Below are positions 47,589 to 59,300 of a DNA stretch of 64,000 bases, one piece after another. This DNA is from Nephrocerus scutellatus. Lineage: Eukaryota; Arthropoda; Insecta; Diptera; Pipunculidae. Made by a program: the position numbers and the translations under genes. The notes beneath the pieces are model-generated. The model saw only the letters and a list, made by a program, of their open reading frames with translations, was not told the DNA's origin and ran no database searches. Every line of letters begins with the position of its first letter. The first letter of the stretch is position 1. The stretch is from assembly GCA_947095585.1 (NCBI GenBank), contig OX352761.1, positions 54,606,432 to 54,670,431 of the forward strand. Reading direction: 5' to 3'.

Positions 47589-50500
47589 ATGGCAGTATAC
47601 CGGAGTATGGAGAACTTGCCAGACCTGGGACAAAGTGGCCTTGATCTGTGCAGTATCTGCAAAGAGGAACTAGGTCACGAAATGGAAAACGCGAGAACTC
47701 CATGTGGCCACCATTTTCATAAGTTGTGCATCATTGACGCAATCCGGAACAATCCTTCTTGCCCCAACTGTCGGGCCGAGTGCCGAATAAGTGACCTCAA
47801 ACCATTCACGCAATCGATAAGGAATATCGATGGTTCTCCACGTTCTCTTCCTATAATCTCTTCGAGAGGAGGAAGAGGCGCCAAGCCAAAACACTCCCGC
47901 ACCATGGGAACTAGAAAGACTCCTCTTTATCAAAACCACTCTGTTGGTGGAATGTCGACTAATGAGGGAGGTTTAAACATGTCTTTCTCGGTACCTCCCC
48001 CGGAAATCCGAGGAAATCTGTCATTGCCACTGAACGGTATGGATCAGGGACGTCACGCTAGTTTTGGGAATCAGAATTCGACAGTTGGAAGGGATACCTT
48101 TTCAAAAGAAGAAATAATAAGGATTACAGAGGTAGCGATTGCCAATCACAGACAGGAACTACTGAGCAGTATCAAGGTTCATATAAATGATACCCTAAGC
48201 ACACTCCTGCAAGGCCAAGTGGTATTAGACGAGAGGGCTAACACTAACGAGTCCGTACGGAGAGCTCCGCTGGATTCAATCCGTCTGGAAGGACCCATTT
48301 CATCAACAGAAGCCCGACCTCCACCAAATACTCCGGCCGAAGATTTGCCTAGACACTTTCACCAGGCAACTCGAGGAAACTCTGAGAAAGTTGCCAAACT
48401 GATTTCTAGTTGGAACTTGCGTTTCGAAGCAACAACAACTGGGATATCGGTAGATGAATTTATATACAGAGCCCAAGCTTTGACGTATCAGTCTCTTAAC
48501 GGAGATTTTCCAGCACTTTGCCAACATGCACATATGTTCTTCGGGGGAAAGGCTCGCGATTGGTTCTGGAGATATCATAAGAGTGTAGCAGCCATAGAAT
48601 GGATGGACCTGTGCGAAGCACTAAGACGACAGTATAAGGATTTGAGAACTGATTATGACATCAGAGAACTCATCCGCGGAAGAAAACAAAAGGATTATGA
48701 AAGCTTCGATGAATATTTTGATGGAATTTCGTCCCTGGTCGACCGACTGTGTGTCCCAATGTCTGAAACTGAATTAATTGAGATAACCTTACGGAACCTT
48801 AGAAATGATTTAAGACATGAATTATTGCATTTGGAATTTAACACGGTGGCGCAGCTGCGGAGATCTTGCAGACGACACGAATATTTCATCGAAGAACTTC
48901 GTAAAGCCCATCCCACCCCAAGAATTTTTCAAAATCGGAAGCATGTGGCTGAATTAAATGAAAATCCGGTAGCCTTCGCAACGACTTCCAGGCCTAAGAT
49001 TCAGGAGGAGCCAAAATCATTCGAGCCCAGGACTCCGACTTGTTGGAACTGTGGCAGACCGGGCCACCGCCATCAAAACTGCCTAGAAAGAAAACGAGTC
49101 TTCTGTTTACAAAGCGCAGTGCTCCAAATGCAGATACTCGGGAAACTTGAAGGCGGATGTGAATTCACATCCGATAACTCAGCCTCGGATCCAATAAATG
49201 AAGTTAAATCAATTTTAAAACGGCCCTTCACACAGGAAGATTCCTATTTATGTCCCCAAAAGAAATGTGCCAATAAATCCTATCAAGAACGGTTATACAA
49301 TTACCAAAAGAAACGCAATAGAATATTCAACTCAGTAAACGCTCTTACGAGTCTCCCCAATAGAGAAAGTAGATCGCAAAGATCTACCAAACGTATGCAT
49401 ACCTTTCGGAAACAGATAATCAACACGCAGAAACTTTTGCTCTCGGCTATACTCATGAAAGATGGTGACCTTCGGCCCTATGCACGAGTCCAACTGTTGA
49501 ATAGAAACGTGTTGCGATTGCTAGATAGTGGGGCGACCATCAGTTGCATTGGATCGTCCTTCGCAAAAGAAATCCTCAATTCGACATTGAACTTAAAACA
49601 CTTTCGTTATGACATAAAGACAGCTGATGGAAACGCTCAATCGGTAAGAGGTTGTCTGGTCGCAGATATCACTTTTCGTAATCAAACGAGGAAAATCGAG
49701 TTATTCGTAATACCAACGCTAACGCAAAATCTATATTTGGGAGTGGATTTCTGGAGGGAATTTTCATTGGCACCACAAATAATTGCTGATATCGACATCG
49801 TTCAAGAAGCGAGAGGAGGACACGACGGAAATTGTCACATTTTATCAACACATGACCAGGCTCGTCTTGAGGCAGTTAAACATTCGTTTCCGTCTTTTGA
49901 TGAAGAAGGGTTAGGTAAAACATCCCTCTTAGAGCATACCATTGACGTAGGGGACGCCAAACCTATCAAACAACGGCACTTCCCTGTATCACCTGCTATA
50001 GAGAAACTGATGTACGACGAAGTGGACCGGATGATCAAACTCGGTGTTATAGAAGAATCAAACAGCGCATGGAGCTCTCCAGTAGTGCTAGTTAGGAAAC
50101 CCGGCAAGATTCGATTGTGTCTGGATTCTAGGAAGGTAAACCTAGTGACCGTAAAGGATGCGTATCCATTGCCCCACATAGAAGGAATTTTGAGTAGGTT
50201 ACCCAAAGCAGAATATATTTCAAGCCTGGACCTGAAGGATGCATTTTGGCAGATTCCATTAGAAAGGACCTCCCGGGAAAAGACTGCGTTCACCATTCCA
50301 GGGAGACCACTATACCATTTCACGGTGATGCCCTTCGGATTATGTAACGCCCCGCAAACTATGTGCCGACTAATGGACAAAGTAATTCCGAATAGGTTAC
50401 GCGAACAGGTGTTCGTATTCTTGGATGACCTGCTTCTTATATCAGAGAAATTCGATGTGCACGTTACTCTTTTGGGCGAAGTAGCTGAACGGATTCGTCA

Positions 50501-52592
50501 AGCAGGACTTACTATCAATATATCTAAAAGTAAATTCTGTCTTACAGAAGTGAAGTACTTGGGGTACATAGTTGGAGGAGGTTCGCTGAGGACAGACCCG
50601 GAGAAAATTTCGGCCATCACGGATTTTCCTACACCAGCTACGGTCCGACAACTTCGAAGATTCTTGGGAATGGCCGGGTGGTATCGACGTTTTATAGCAA
50701 ATTTCGCCGACGTATCAAATCCTTTGACAAATCTACTCAAGAAAGCACGAACCTTCAAATGGACGCCGGATGCCCAATTGGCTTTTGACGATCTGAAGAC
50801 TAAACTAACCTCGGCTCCGGTACTGATAAACCCCGACTTTAATCAACCTTTCATAATCCAATGCGACGCAAGCCAGCAAGGCGTAGGCGCAGTTCTAGCC
50901 CAAAGAAATGATAAGGGAGAGGAAGTACCTGTGGCTTACATGTCGCAGAAACTTAATCAAGCCCAAAGAAACTATTCGGTGACCGAACATGAATGCCTAG
51001 CGGCAGTACTAGCTGTAAAAAAATTTAGAGCCTATGTCGAGGGCCAAGAATTCTCCGTCATTACAGATCATGCGAGCCTTCAATGGCTAATGCGGCAGAA
51101 CGACCTTAGTGGACGTCTCGCGAGATGGGCGTTAAAGCTACAAGGTTACGTCTTCACTATCCTGCACCGACGTGGTTCAGCTAATGTAGTGCCGGACGCA
51201 TTGTCGCGTGCGCACGTGGAAGAAATTCGTGTGTTGGAGGACGCAAGACAAGATATAGACCTGGATTCCCCAGCATTTACTTCACCTGAGTATAATACAC
51301 TGAAAAAGAGAATTAAAGAACATAAATCGAATTTTCCAGACATAAAGATCGTGGGTAATTTCGTGCATATACGTCAAAGCTACGCATTAGCGGACACAAC
51401 TGTGGAGCAATGGAAACTCTGGGTGCCTCGGGAATTAACTGAGGAAGTCATTCGACGTGCCCATGACACACCAACCTCGGGTCACGGGGGAATCGGTAAG
51501 ACCCTGGAACGTATTCGGCGTTACTTATTCTGGCCCAGAATGCGTAAACAGGTCCGAAGTTATATCCTGTCATGTGAAATATGCCAAACTACCAAGTCGC
51601 CCAATCGAGTCCTCCGTCCCCCAATGGGTTTACAAGTTATGTCAGATAGGCCATTTCAAAGAATTTACGTCGATCTGCTAGGTCCGTATCCTCGAACAAA
51701 GAGCGGGAATATTGGCATATTGATAGTGTTGGACCACTTCACCAAGTTTCATTTCCTAGCTTCATTGAGAAAGTTTACATCCAAGCTCATATGCGCATAC
51801 CTCCAAGAGAATATTTTTCATATCTTCGGCGTCCCGGAAACCGTGGTGTCAGACAACGGCTCACAATTTAAGTCGAACGAATTTGAGGCCTTCCTGACCT
51901 CCTATGGCATCAAACATACCTGCACAGCATTATATTCCCCACAAGCTAATGCATCCGAAAGAGTTAATAGATCAGTAATTGCCGCATTAAGGGCCTACAT
52001 CAAACCGGATCAGACGGATTGGGACCAACATTTGTCCCATATTAGTTGTGCATTCCGGAATTCCGCACATCAATCGATAAAGACCACTCCATATTTCCTC
52101 TTATTCGGTCAGAATATGATCGTTCATGCATCGAGTTACGCATTGTTGCGCAAGCTGGACCTCCTGTCAGAGGCTGATACGAGAGTATCGAATCAACACC
52201 AACTAGAATTGATTCGAGATAGAGCAAAGCAGGACATGCGAACTGCATATGATACGAATGCTCGCGTGTACAACTTGAGGTCCAAATTAATAAAATACTC
52301 CCTGGGCCAGCTGGTTTACCGTCGTAATTTCGCCCAAAGTAATGCTCATAAAAGATTCAATGCTAAATTGGCGCCTCTTTTCCTGAAAGCCAGGATCAAA
52401 AGTAAACTGGGGAACTCCTATTATACGTTAGTGGACTCAATGGTAAATTATTGGGTACCTTCCATGGTAAGGACATCTTCCCAGCATTCGATGAAGGCAT
52501 CTAGCTCAGGCAAAACCTCCAGACTGTTGGTCTGGCTTATCGCGTCCAACAATCTGCTCTGTAATGGTGCACTTTTGAGAGATCACAAATAA
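47589..52592 (+). CDS. E9 RING-Gag-Pol polyprotein
   Basis: One open frame of 1,667 codons. Residues 21-61 form a RING-H2 finger: C21-x2-C24-x14-C39-x-H41-x2-H44-x2-C47-x10-C58-P-x-C61. Gag capsid is at about 270-440 (FFGGKARDWFWRYHKS), and the CCHC knuckle CWNCGRPGHRHQNC is at about 485. Protease LLDSGATISCI is at about 644. In RT, FISSLDLKDAF-type motif B reads YISSLDLKDAFWQI and the catalytic box is VFLDDLLL at about 945. RNase H has IQCDASQQGVGAVLAQ. Integrase has HHCC, then VDLLGPY, VSDNGSQF (about 1421) and ASERVNRS. Gag and Pol share one frame. A one-base loss near 52,440 shifts the last 20-odd codons; the unshifted frame would stop at 52,504. In this copy the frame runs into the 3' LTR instead. 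Confidence 0.93.
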   Translation: MAVYRSMENLPDLGQSGLDLCSICKEELGHEMENARTPCGHHFHKLCIIDAIRNNPSCPNCRAECRISDLKPFTQSIRNIDGSPRSLPIISSRGGRGAKPKHSRTMGTRKTPLYQNHSVGGMSTNEGGLNMSFSVPPPEIRGNLSLPLNGMDQGRHASFGNQNSTVGRDTFSKEEIIRITEVAIANHRQELLSSIKVHINDTLSTLLQGQVVLDERANTNESVRRAPLDSIRLEGPISSTEARPPPNTPAEDLPRHFHQATRGNSEKVAKLISSWNLRFEATTTGISVDEFIYRAQALTYQSLNGDFPALCQHAHMFFGGKARDWFWRYHKSVAAIEWMDLCEALRRQYKDLRTDYDIRELIRGRKQKDYESFDEYFDGISSLVDRLCVPMSETELIEITLRNLRNDLRHELLHLEFNTVAQLRRSCRRHEYFIEELRKAHPTPRIFQNRKHVAELNENPVAFATTSRPKIQEEPKSFEPRTPTCWNCGRPGHRHQNCLERKRVFCLQSAVLQMQILGKLEGGCEFTSDNSASDPINEVKSILKRPFTQEDSYLCPQKKCANKSYQERLYNYQKKRNRIFNSVNALTSLPNRESRSQRSTKRMHTFRKQIINTQKLLLSAILMKDGDLRPYARVQLLNRNVLRLLDSGATISCIGSSFAKEILNSTLNLKHFRYDIKTADGNAQSVRGCLVADITFRNQTRKIELFVIPTLTQNLYLGVDFWREFSLAPQIIADIDIVQEARGGHDGNCHILSTHDQARLEAVKHSFPSFDEEGLGKTSLLEHTIDVGDAKPIKQRHFPVSPAIEKLMYDEVDRMIKLGVIEESNSAWSSPVVLVRKPGKIRLCLDSRKVNLVTVKDAYPLPHIEGILSRLPKAEYISSLDLKDAFWQIPLERTSREKTAFTIPGRPLYHFTVMPFGLCNAPQTMCRLMDKVIPNRLREQVFVFLDDLLLISEKFDVHVTLLGEVAERIRQAGLTINISKSKFCLTEVKYLGYIVGGGSLRTDPEKISAITDFPTPATVRQLRRFLGMAGWYRRFIANFADVSNPLTNLLKKARTFKWTPDAQLAFDDLKTKLTSAPVLINPDFNQPFIIQCDASQQGVGAVLAQRNDKGEEVPVAYMSQKLNQAQRNYSVTEHECLAAVLAVKKFRAYVEGQEFSVITDHASLQWLMRQNDLSGRLARWALKLQGYVFTILHRRGSANVVPDALSRAHVEEIRVLEDARQDIDLDSPAFTSPEYNTLKKRIKEHKSNFPDIKIVGNFVHIRQSYALADTTVEQWKLWVPRELTEEVIRRAHDTPTSGHGGIGKTLERIRRYLFWPRMRKQVRSYILSCEICQTTKSPNRVLRPPMGLQVMSDRPFQRIYVDLLGPYPRTKSGNIGILIVLDHFTKFHFLASLRKFTSKLICAYLQENIFHIFGVPETVVSDNGSQFKSNEFEAFLTSYGIKHTCTALYSPQANASERVNRSVIAALRAYIKPDQTDWDQHLSHISCAFRNSAHQSIKTTPYFLLFGQNMIVHASSYALLRKLDLLSEADTRVSNQHQLELIRDRAKQDMRTAYDTNARVYNLRSKLIKYSLGQLVYRRNFAQSNAHKRFNAKLAPLFLKARIKSKLGNSYYTLVDSMVNYWVPSMVRTSSQHSMKASSSGKTSRLLVWLIASNNLLCNGALLRDHK
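47649..47771 (+). other. RING-H2 zinc finger domain at the N terminus of E9 Gag
   Basis: Residues 21-61 contain all eight zinc ligands with RING-H2 spacing (C3H2C3), an aliphatic residue after the second ligand position (I23, the usual E2 contact), and Pro after the seventh Cys (CPNC). RING-H2 fingers are typically ubiquitin E3 ligase modules that bind an E2 enzyme. The following 60 residues are basic and Ser/Arg/Gly-rich. No such domain is seen in the Gag start of E2, E3, E4 or E10. Confidence 0.88.
52505..52559 (+). other. E9 segment before the 3' LTR, no polypurine tract seen
   Basis: Between the expected pol stop and the 3' LTR there are 55 bases ending in caacaatctgctc. Unlike E3, E4 and E10, no purine run precedes the LTR. 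Either the tract is atypical or this copy has a small change there. Confidence 0.5.
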
Positions 52593-54360
52593 CAATCAAA
52601 AACAAAATAAAAATAATTAGAATATACCCGTGTAAGCAGGACAAGCTCAGTGTAAATACGCATCACGGCACTTTTCGCCAAAAATGCAAGAATAAACACT
52701 GTCAGCGCAAGGATGCACAATGTGAACGCCAGAACGCAGAGCTAACTGCCTTACCTGCTAAACAAGTCTAGTGTAAACAGATACACAACTGTTGAATGCC
52801 GGAAATATATTAACACCATAGCTATCTCTGCCTAACACCCTCCGTCACGTACCTCGTTGCTGACACCAGGCTATTGACGAGAACGCCAGACAGGAAATTT
52901 TTCTTTTCCGATTAAACCGTCGCCAGCAACGCACAACGTTAATGGTGTCCGCAACAAGTATTGCCTGGACGATTAAAACAAACAAAAAAAAAAAGAAAAA
53001 ACAAAAATCAACTGAAAAAAAAAGGGGAAAAGTTAGCAGAAGAAGAAAAATTAAATCAATCAACAAGGAAAACACAAAAGTACAACAGAGAAAACGCAGA
53101 GAGCTAACAAGTCGATAGTATTAATTTATATATATTTTGCATAATCATAGAAATAATTTAATCACACAAAATTCTCTTGTGAAAACAACAGGGAAAAGGC
53201 AAAAAGGAGAGCGAAATACTCACGGATGCTGGAGATCCGATTGGATCTGATTAGAAAATCCACCTCAACAAAGGCTACTCGCGGCGACTCCGCTGAATAA
53301 AGTGCGGTTAGGGCGGAATTGAATAGTCGATTCGCAATCCGGAGCCTCATTCCCTTTCTGCGTAAGTACCAACATATGTATATAGTAAATTCGGTAGACG
53401 TAGCAGTTAGCTGAAAAAAAAAAGGGACAATTTGTGATCTGCTTCCACCGTGAACGCAAAAGCGTGTATCGTCTGTTTTATCTCTGGACATGAACTTTTG
53501 CAGTACAGCACATTACTTAGAAAAGAGAATAATTACTTAATCTAATAAACCCAAACTGATCTTGGAAAAGGGAAACTAAAGTGTAAAATGGCCCCAACAA
53601 GAAGACCCAGCGACGGCCTCTTGACTCGAGTGAATTTTCCACTATATGCCATAGAAATGCTAACGAGACGTCATGTTTTAGTTACTGGTTGTGGGAGCTC
53701 CAGCACGACGGAAGTAGCTGGAAGTTGAAATATACGAAGTTTATCACAATAGTTCCCATTTCTGTGCTGAGGAATTCATACGCCATGAGACAGGAGCGAA
53801 CGTAGTAATGAATTTTGGTGTAAAAAGTGATGGACGGCGTTCACAGCTGCGCGCTGGTCAAAAGTCACATTGCCAGATGTACTTTGTAAACCCACGCATA
53901 GTCATTGGTGACGTAAGGAAGAAATACAACACACCTAATATTCGAGAATTCACTTACAGACTTTATTTCCACTTAACCTATTCGTTTCCTAATTAATTTA
54001 AGATTTACACTACACATATACATATAATACACGACAATCCATATACCTATATTTCTTTATAATTATCCTAATCGATTCATACTTAAGCTAAGATGTACAC
54101 TACACAGAGTATACTATATCTTACATACCTACTTTATTTCAAATTATTCCATTTATACATAAGCTAAGAAATACAGTACACCTATTATTCGAGAATTCAC
54201 TTACATACTTTATTTCAACTTAACCTATTCGTTTCCTAATTAATTTAAGATTTACACTACACATATACATATAATACACGACAATCCATATACCTATATT
54301 TCTTTACAATTATCCTAATCGATTCATACTTAAGCTAAGATGTACACTACACAGAGTATA
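52560..54360 (+). repeat. 3' LTR of E9, left part
   Basis: Begins TGTAATGG and is almost identical to 42,209 onward. A larger A-rich tract near 52,983-53,005 and one or two homopolymer changes near 53,420 are the main differences. It is interrupted at 54,360 by E10. Confidence 0.93.
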
Positions 54361-54754
54361 AGTTAATTTTATACTACAAAGTTTGGTTTAAAAAAAATAA
54401 CTTTATTTTATTCTCACTAAGGCAACTGTATTATTATATTATTTAATCAATAGAACTCAGTACTACAAATAGTCGACTGAACTTGATACTAAGAGCTTAA
54501 CTAGGCAACTGAACTCGAACTTAACACTATAAACTTAATTAGGCAACTGAACAATGATATTACTTATGAGCTAGTATTTATAGTGGGAGAAACTGTGTGG
54601 ACAGATGGGCTGCGGATGAAGGCCAGACGCTTGGTCATCAAATGTTTATGTCTGCCGCGGATGTTTACGTCTGCTGCGGATTCAGTTCGGATAATTTGTG
54701 GCTGGATACATAGTTATTTGATACAAAGTGATGATTAGGTTTCGTTTGTTAACT
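54361..54754 (-). repeat. 3' LTR of E10
   Basis: 394 bp. On the minus strand it carries a TATA box (ctataaatac, plus about 54,574-54,583). It is identical to the 5' LTR except that it has one copy of the 45-bp unit where the 5' LTR has about three. Confidence 0.92.
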
Positions 54755-54766
54755 CTTCCCCTCTTA
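54755..54766 (-). promoter_or_regulatory. Polypurine tract of E10
   Basis: On the minus strand aagaggggaag directly precedes the 3' LTR start, the expected second-strand primer site. Confidence 0.75.
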
Positions 54767-54786
54767 AAAATTTGCGTCCACGCAAA

Positions 54787-56335
54787 TTAACAGAACGGGA
54801 TATTAAATATGCTTGTTTGGTGTGGGAGTACTTCCGGGGGCTGATCTATTGCATTTGAAGTTGACTGCAACTGTATTTGTATCGGTTGCGGGGTGGTGAT
54901 GTTGGTGTCCGATCCTTTCTTAATTTTTAGCTTTAAAAGGACTACTACCGCTAGGACCAGAAAAACTACTGCAAAGAGAGAAAGGTTTAGGATTTTCAGC
55001 GTTTCTTTTTCACCTTCGATTAACTGGATCTGTTTCGTATTATTAAGATGTAGTTCCTTCATCAGTTCTAAAGATAGAACTTCTTCAAGTTCGGATGTTT
55101 CTGATAGCAAATTTAGAAGTGGTGGTGCTGCTTTAATGTTGGCTATTTCTTCTGATATAAATTTTCTGATTATTTATGGTAATGGTGGTGTTCTTGAATT
55201 TGACTATGTATGTTCCCTGAAGTTCCTTGGTTGTTTCATTTGTTTCCAGTATACCTTTAAAGTCGTTTAGTAGTATGATCCCTGATGCGATTTCTTCGAC
55301 TTGCGCGACGTGATGGTTATTCGTTTTACTGCATGTAGCGTTTAAACTCTTAAGTAATCTTGAAATACAATTATCATTACTTATATCTAATATATTAGTT
55401 CTTTTACAAAGGGATAGTTCTTTTATAGTTTTGCATTTTTTCGATATACCGTATATTAAATCGTCTTTTCTAATAATATTTTCGAATTCTATTTTATTGA
55501 TGACATTATTTTTCTTTATTGATTTAACAGTAAATTTTTCATAAATTATATTTTCAGTTTTAGGAATGCTTACAATGTATATTAACTTATTTGCGTTTAA
55601 TGCTATTTTAACATCGGCGAATTTTAGAGCCTCTTCTATATTTTCAAAAGGAATATGTGTTTCGTTAATTTTATTCATTATCAAACTTAGTTCTAACTTG
55701 GAAAGTATATGTGAGCTTACAATATTTGATTTTGCTAATTCTATAGCGTAAATTACATTTGTTAATTCTTCTTTTAATATTTTAATTTTGTATTGTAGAC
55801 TTAATGCTAATTCTAATTCAAATGATTTATCTTTTTTAACAAGTTTCAATATTTCATTTGTTATATTTGTTATTTGATTAATTCTATCGCTATACGCTTT
55901 ATTTATATGAACTTGATCGTTATTATTGTTTTCCATTAAAATAAAATCGGAATGATCCGGGTTTCCGGCTATCCACTTCCAAGCGGATCCGATAAAATCT
56001 AGTGATCGTTTCGTTTTGTGAATTTTTATATTATCTATTAAATTCTTGACTTGGGTAAGTTCATGTTTTAGGAGAGGAAATAAGGAGAGGTGTGTGAAAT
56101 CATGTTTATAAAATGTGGAGATTATTTCGGATACGAATGTTTCGTATTGGACTATTTCTAGGATGTGGATTATTTTTAAGTCCCCGTTTTGAATCCTGGC
56201 TTTACCATAGCTTAAAGCAATTATCTGTGAGTTTGTGTAATCAAAAATCTGGATTTCTGCAGAGGCGACAATGGCGAAGAATAATCTGTGGGGAAATGAA
56301 AGAAACGTTTTTTAGTTCCGAATATTACTTTTGTG
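54787..56335 (-). pseudogene. E10 env (errantivirus-type envelope), one frameshift
   Basis: The minus frame is open from about 56,335 down to 55,133. The N-terminal part begins near the pol end. The furin-type site KTKRS with a following fusion-peptide-like FIGSAWKWIAGNP is at about 55,955-56,015, and a helical region with Cys-containing ectodomain follows (KKCKTIKELSLCKRTN). Near 55,160 the frame shifts; the other frame (to 54,787) carries the transmembrane anchor LNLSLFAVVFLVLAVVVLL and a cytoplasmic tail. With this break the product would lack its anchor. No convincing initiator or spliced leader is visible. Confidence 0.75.
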
Positions 56336-59300
56336 GATTGTCCTTCCGGACGTTGTTATGACCACAGAGGGTTTATTTTCTTGTACGATTTCCTTCTTGT
56401 ACCTAACTGTTAACTTGGAACCTTGACGTTTGTTGTGTTTCACATAAATTGTTTGACCTACCTCGTAATTTTTTTCAGGTTGTCTTTTTTTGTTGTGGTA
56501 TGTTAAATCCTTTTCCTGTTTTGCTCGTAGTCGTTGAATTGTCTCGTGTCTACACTTTTCGAATTGATCAGGATCGGTTGATATGTTTCTGCCATAGAAA
56601 ATCTCGATAGGTTTCCTATTGATAGTGGAGTGAATACTTGAGTTATACTCGTACACTGATCGTTCAAGTAATTCCTCAAAGGAGCGATGCATGCCATCTG
56701 TTTTTAGGCATCTCATGATTTCGGAGAGGGTTGAATGAAATCTTTCAACCTGGCCATTAACTTCACTCTTATAGGAAGGTGTTTGAAAAACTTTAATGTT
56801 TAATTGATCTTGCATCATGAAAGTGATGGAGGCAGAGTTGAGAGATTTTTCGTTGTCTATTACGACAAACTTCGGTACTCCGTAAAAGAATAGAATGTCT
56901 CTTAGAGGTCGTCTGATGTCCTCGATTGCTCTTGATTTTAGTGGTTTCGCCTGTGCGAATTTGGAAAATTTATCAAGGGCCGTAAGAACGAGATTTCGTT
57001 CAGTGGAATATATGTCGATATGTAGAGTATGGCCGGGATACTGTGGAATTGGTGTTGATTTTATAATGGGATTATTGGGATGCCTCTCATACTTGTTTTC
57101 CTTGCAGGTGGTGCATTGGTTAACTATTTTTCTAATGTTGGCACTCATCTTGGGGAAATAGTATCTTTCCAGAATTTGAATTCTATTCTCGTTTGAATTA
57201 CGGTGAGCTCTTTTATGGGTTTCTAAAATAATGTTCTCTTGTTCAGACTGTTCCGTTATATCTTCGACTTCGACTCTGGTGAATCTAATTCTGTAATTGC
57301 TAAAGTAAAGTGGATATATTTCTTGGATTAAGCCCATGACTTCCTCTGAAGTCATTATTCCGTTAAGGACTGTTGGGTTAAGAAATCTCTTGAAAATTCC
57401 GATTAGATTTTCCTTATTGTAAGATGGTTCAATTAAAATATGTCTCCTAAACCTGGGGAAAGGTGTTTTAAAATCGTGTCGGGATATATTACCTATCTTT
57501 AAGATGAGCTGGTTTCTAAATACATTTATTGGTGTCTCTACCGAAGGAATAAGATTATGTGATGAGCTTTCATCACTGTGCTGTGTGGCTGTTAGAGAAT
57601 TTATAGCGGAGTCGCGTGGGGGTCTAGACAAAGCGTCTGCCACGACGTTAGTTTTTCCGGGTTTATAGATGATTTCATGATTGTATTCTTCCAAGATGGC
57701 TTTCCATCTTTTCATTTTAGCGTTATTATTTTTATTGCTAAGAGCATAAGTTAAAGGCTGGTGATCTGTGAGGATTTTTACTTTGCGTGATCCGTAAAGG
57801 AAGTTCCGAAGAGAATGCAATGCCCAAATAATAGCAAGCATTTCTTTCTCGTTAGTAGCATATGATTCCTCTGTTTTATTTAATGTTCGAGAAATAAATG
57901 TAATAGGTTTCCCATTTTGTTCCAAAACTGCTCCAATGGCGTAATTGGAGGCGTCTGTAGTAAGATAGAACTCTTTCGTAAAATCTGGGTATGCTAATAA
58001 AAGATCGCTTGAAACCAGTGAATTTTTAAGCTTGTTAAATGCTTCGAGAGCCTCGTCATTGAGTTGGATAGTTGTTTTACTAGATGCGTTTTTGGAGATA
58101 CGACCTCCTTCCCCTCTTAAAAGAGAAGTTAGGGGCTTTGCCAAACTGGCATAACCTTTAATAAAACGACGATAATAACCTGAGAGTCCAAGGAAGGATC
58201 GAAGATCTTTAAGGGTCTTTGGACATGGGAAATTTGCGATTGCATCAACTTTCGCCGGATTGGTTTTAATACCATTTGAAGAAATAATGAATCCTAAGAA
58301 TTCAACTTCATTTTTTAGGAATGAGCACTTATCCAGTTGAACTTTCAAATTTGCTTTTTCTAAGGTTTCGAAAATTTTTTTGAGATTCTTAAAGTGTGTG
58401 TCTTCGTCTTTACTGAAGATGACGATATCGTCTATATAAACGTAACATATTTTTCCAATGAGTTCGCGTAATATATCATCAAGTGCCCTTTGAAATATTG
58501 AAGGAGCATTCTTTAAGCCGAATGGCAGCCTGGTAAACTCATATTTCGCGTTGTTTACAGAAAATGCCGTTTTTTCAATATCTGCCTCTCTAAGCGGTAT
58601 TTGATGGAATCCGCTCTTAAGGTCTATGACCGAAAACCATTTACTTTGACCCAATTGAGATAACACCTCGTTTATCTCAGGAATAGGATATTTGTCCGAA
58701 ATCGTTAGAGCATTCAGTTTGCGGTAATCTATAACCATTCTATATTTTTTCTTATTTGATGAGTCGGCTTTTTTAGGCACTATCCATACAGGCGAATTGT
58801 ATGGGGACCGTGAAGGTCTAATGATGCCATCATTAAGTAGTTGCCTGACCTGTTGTTCTACCTCATCCTTGAGGGCCATAGGATAGGGGTAATATTTTGA
58901 ATAGATTGGGATATCTGAGGTTGTACGAATATCACCTTTTACAACAGTGGTAAAGGTAAGTTTTTCGTCAGGTTCGGTAAATAGGTTTGGCACATTTCTT
59001 ATAACATCGTTAATTCTGTTTCTTTGAAGTGTATTTAAATGATCTAGTTTAGTCTCTATTTTGTTTACCGCCATATAAGCGTGTTGTTTAATTCTAATTT
59101 TTACCTTGTCTTCAATGACCATATAACTGTCCCGCGTAAAAATTATTGCTGAGAGCTCTTTTAAGCTATCATTTCCTAAAATGGCATGAAACGATTTGAG
59201 AGAGGGTAGTATAAAAAATTTAACATCAGTATCTTTAAGGCCAAATAGATTAACCATTGTAAAGTGGCTAATCTTAACATTTCCACCTATAGAATTTGCA

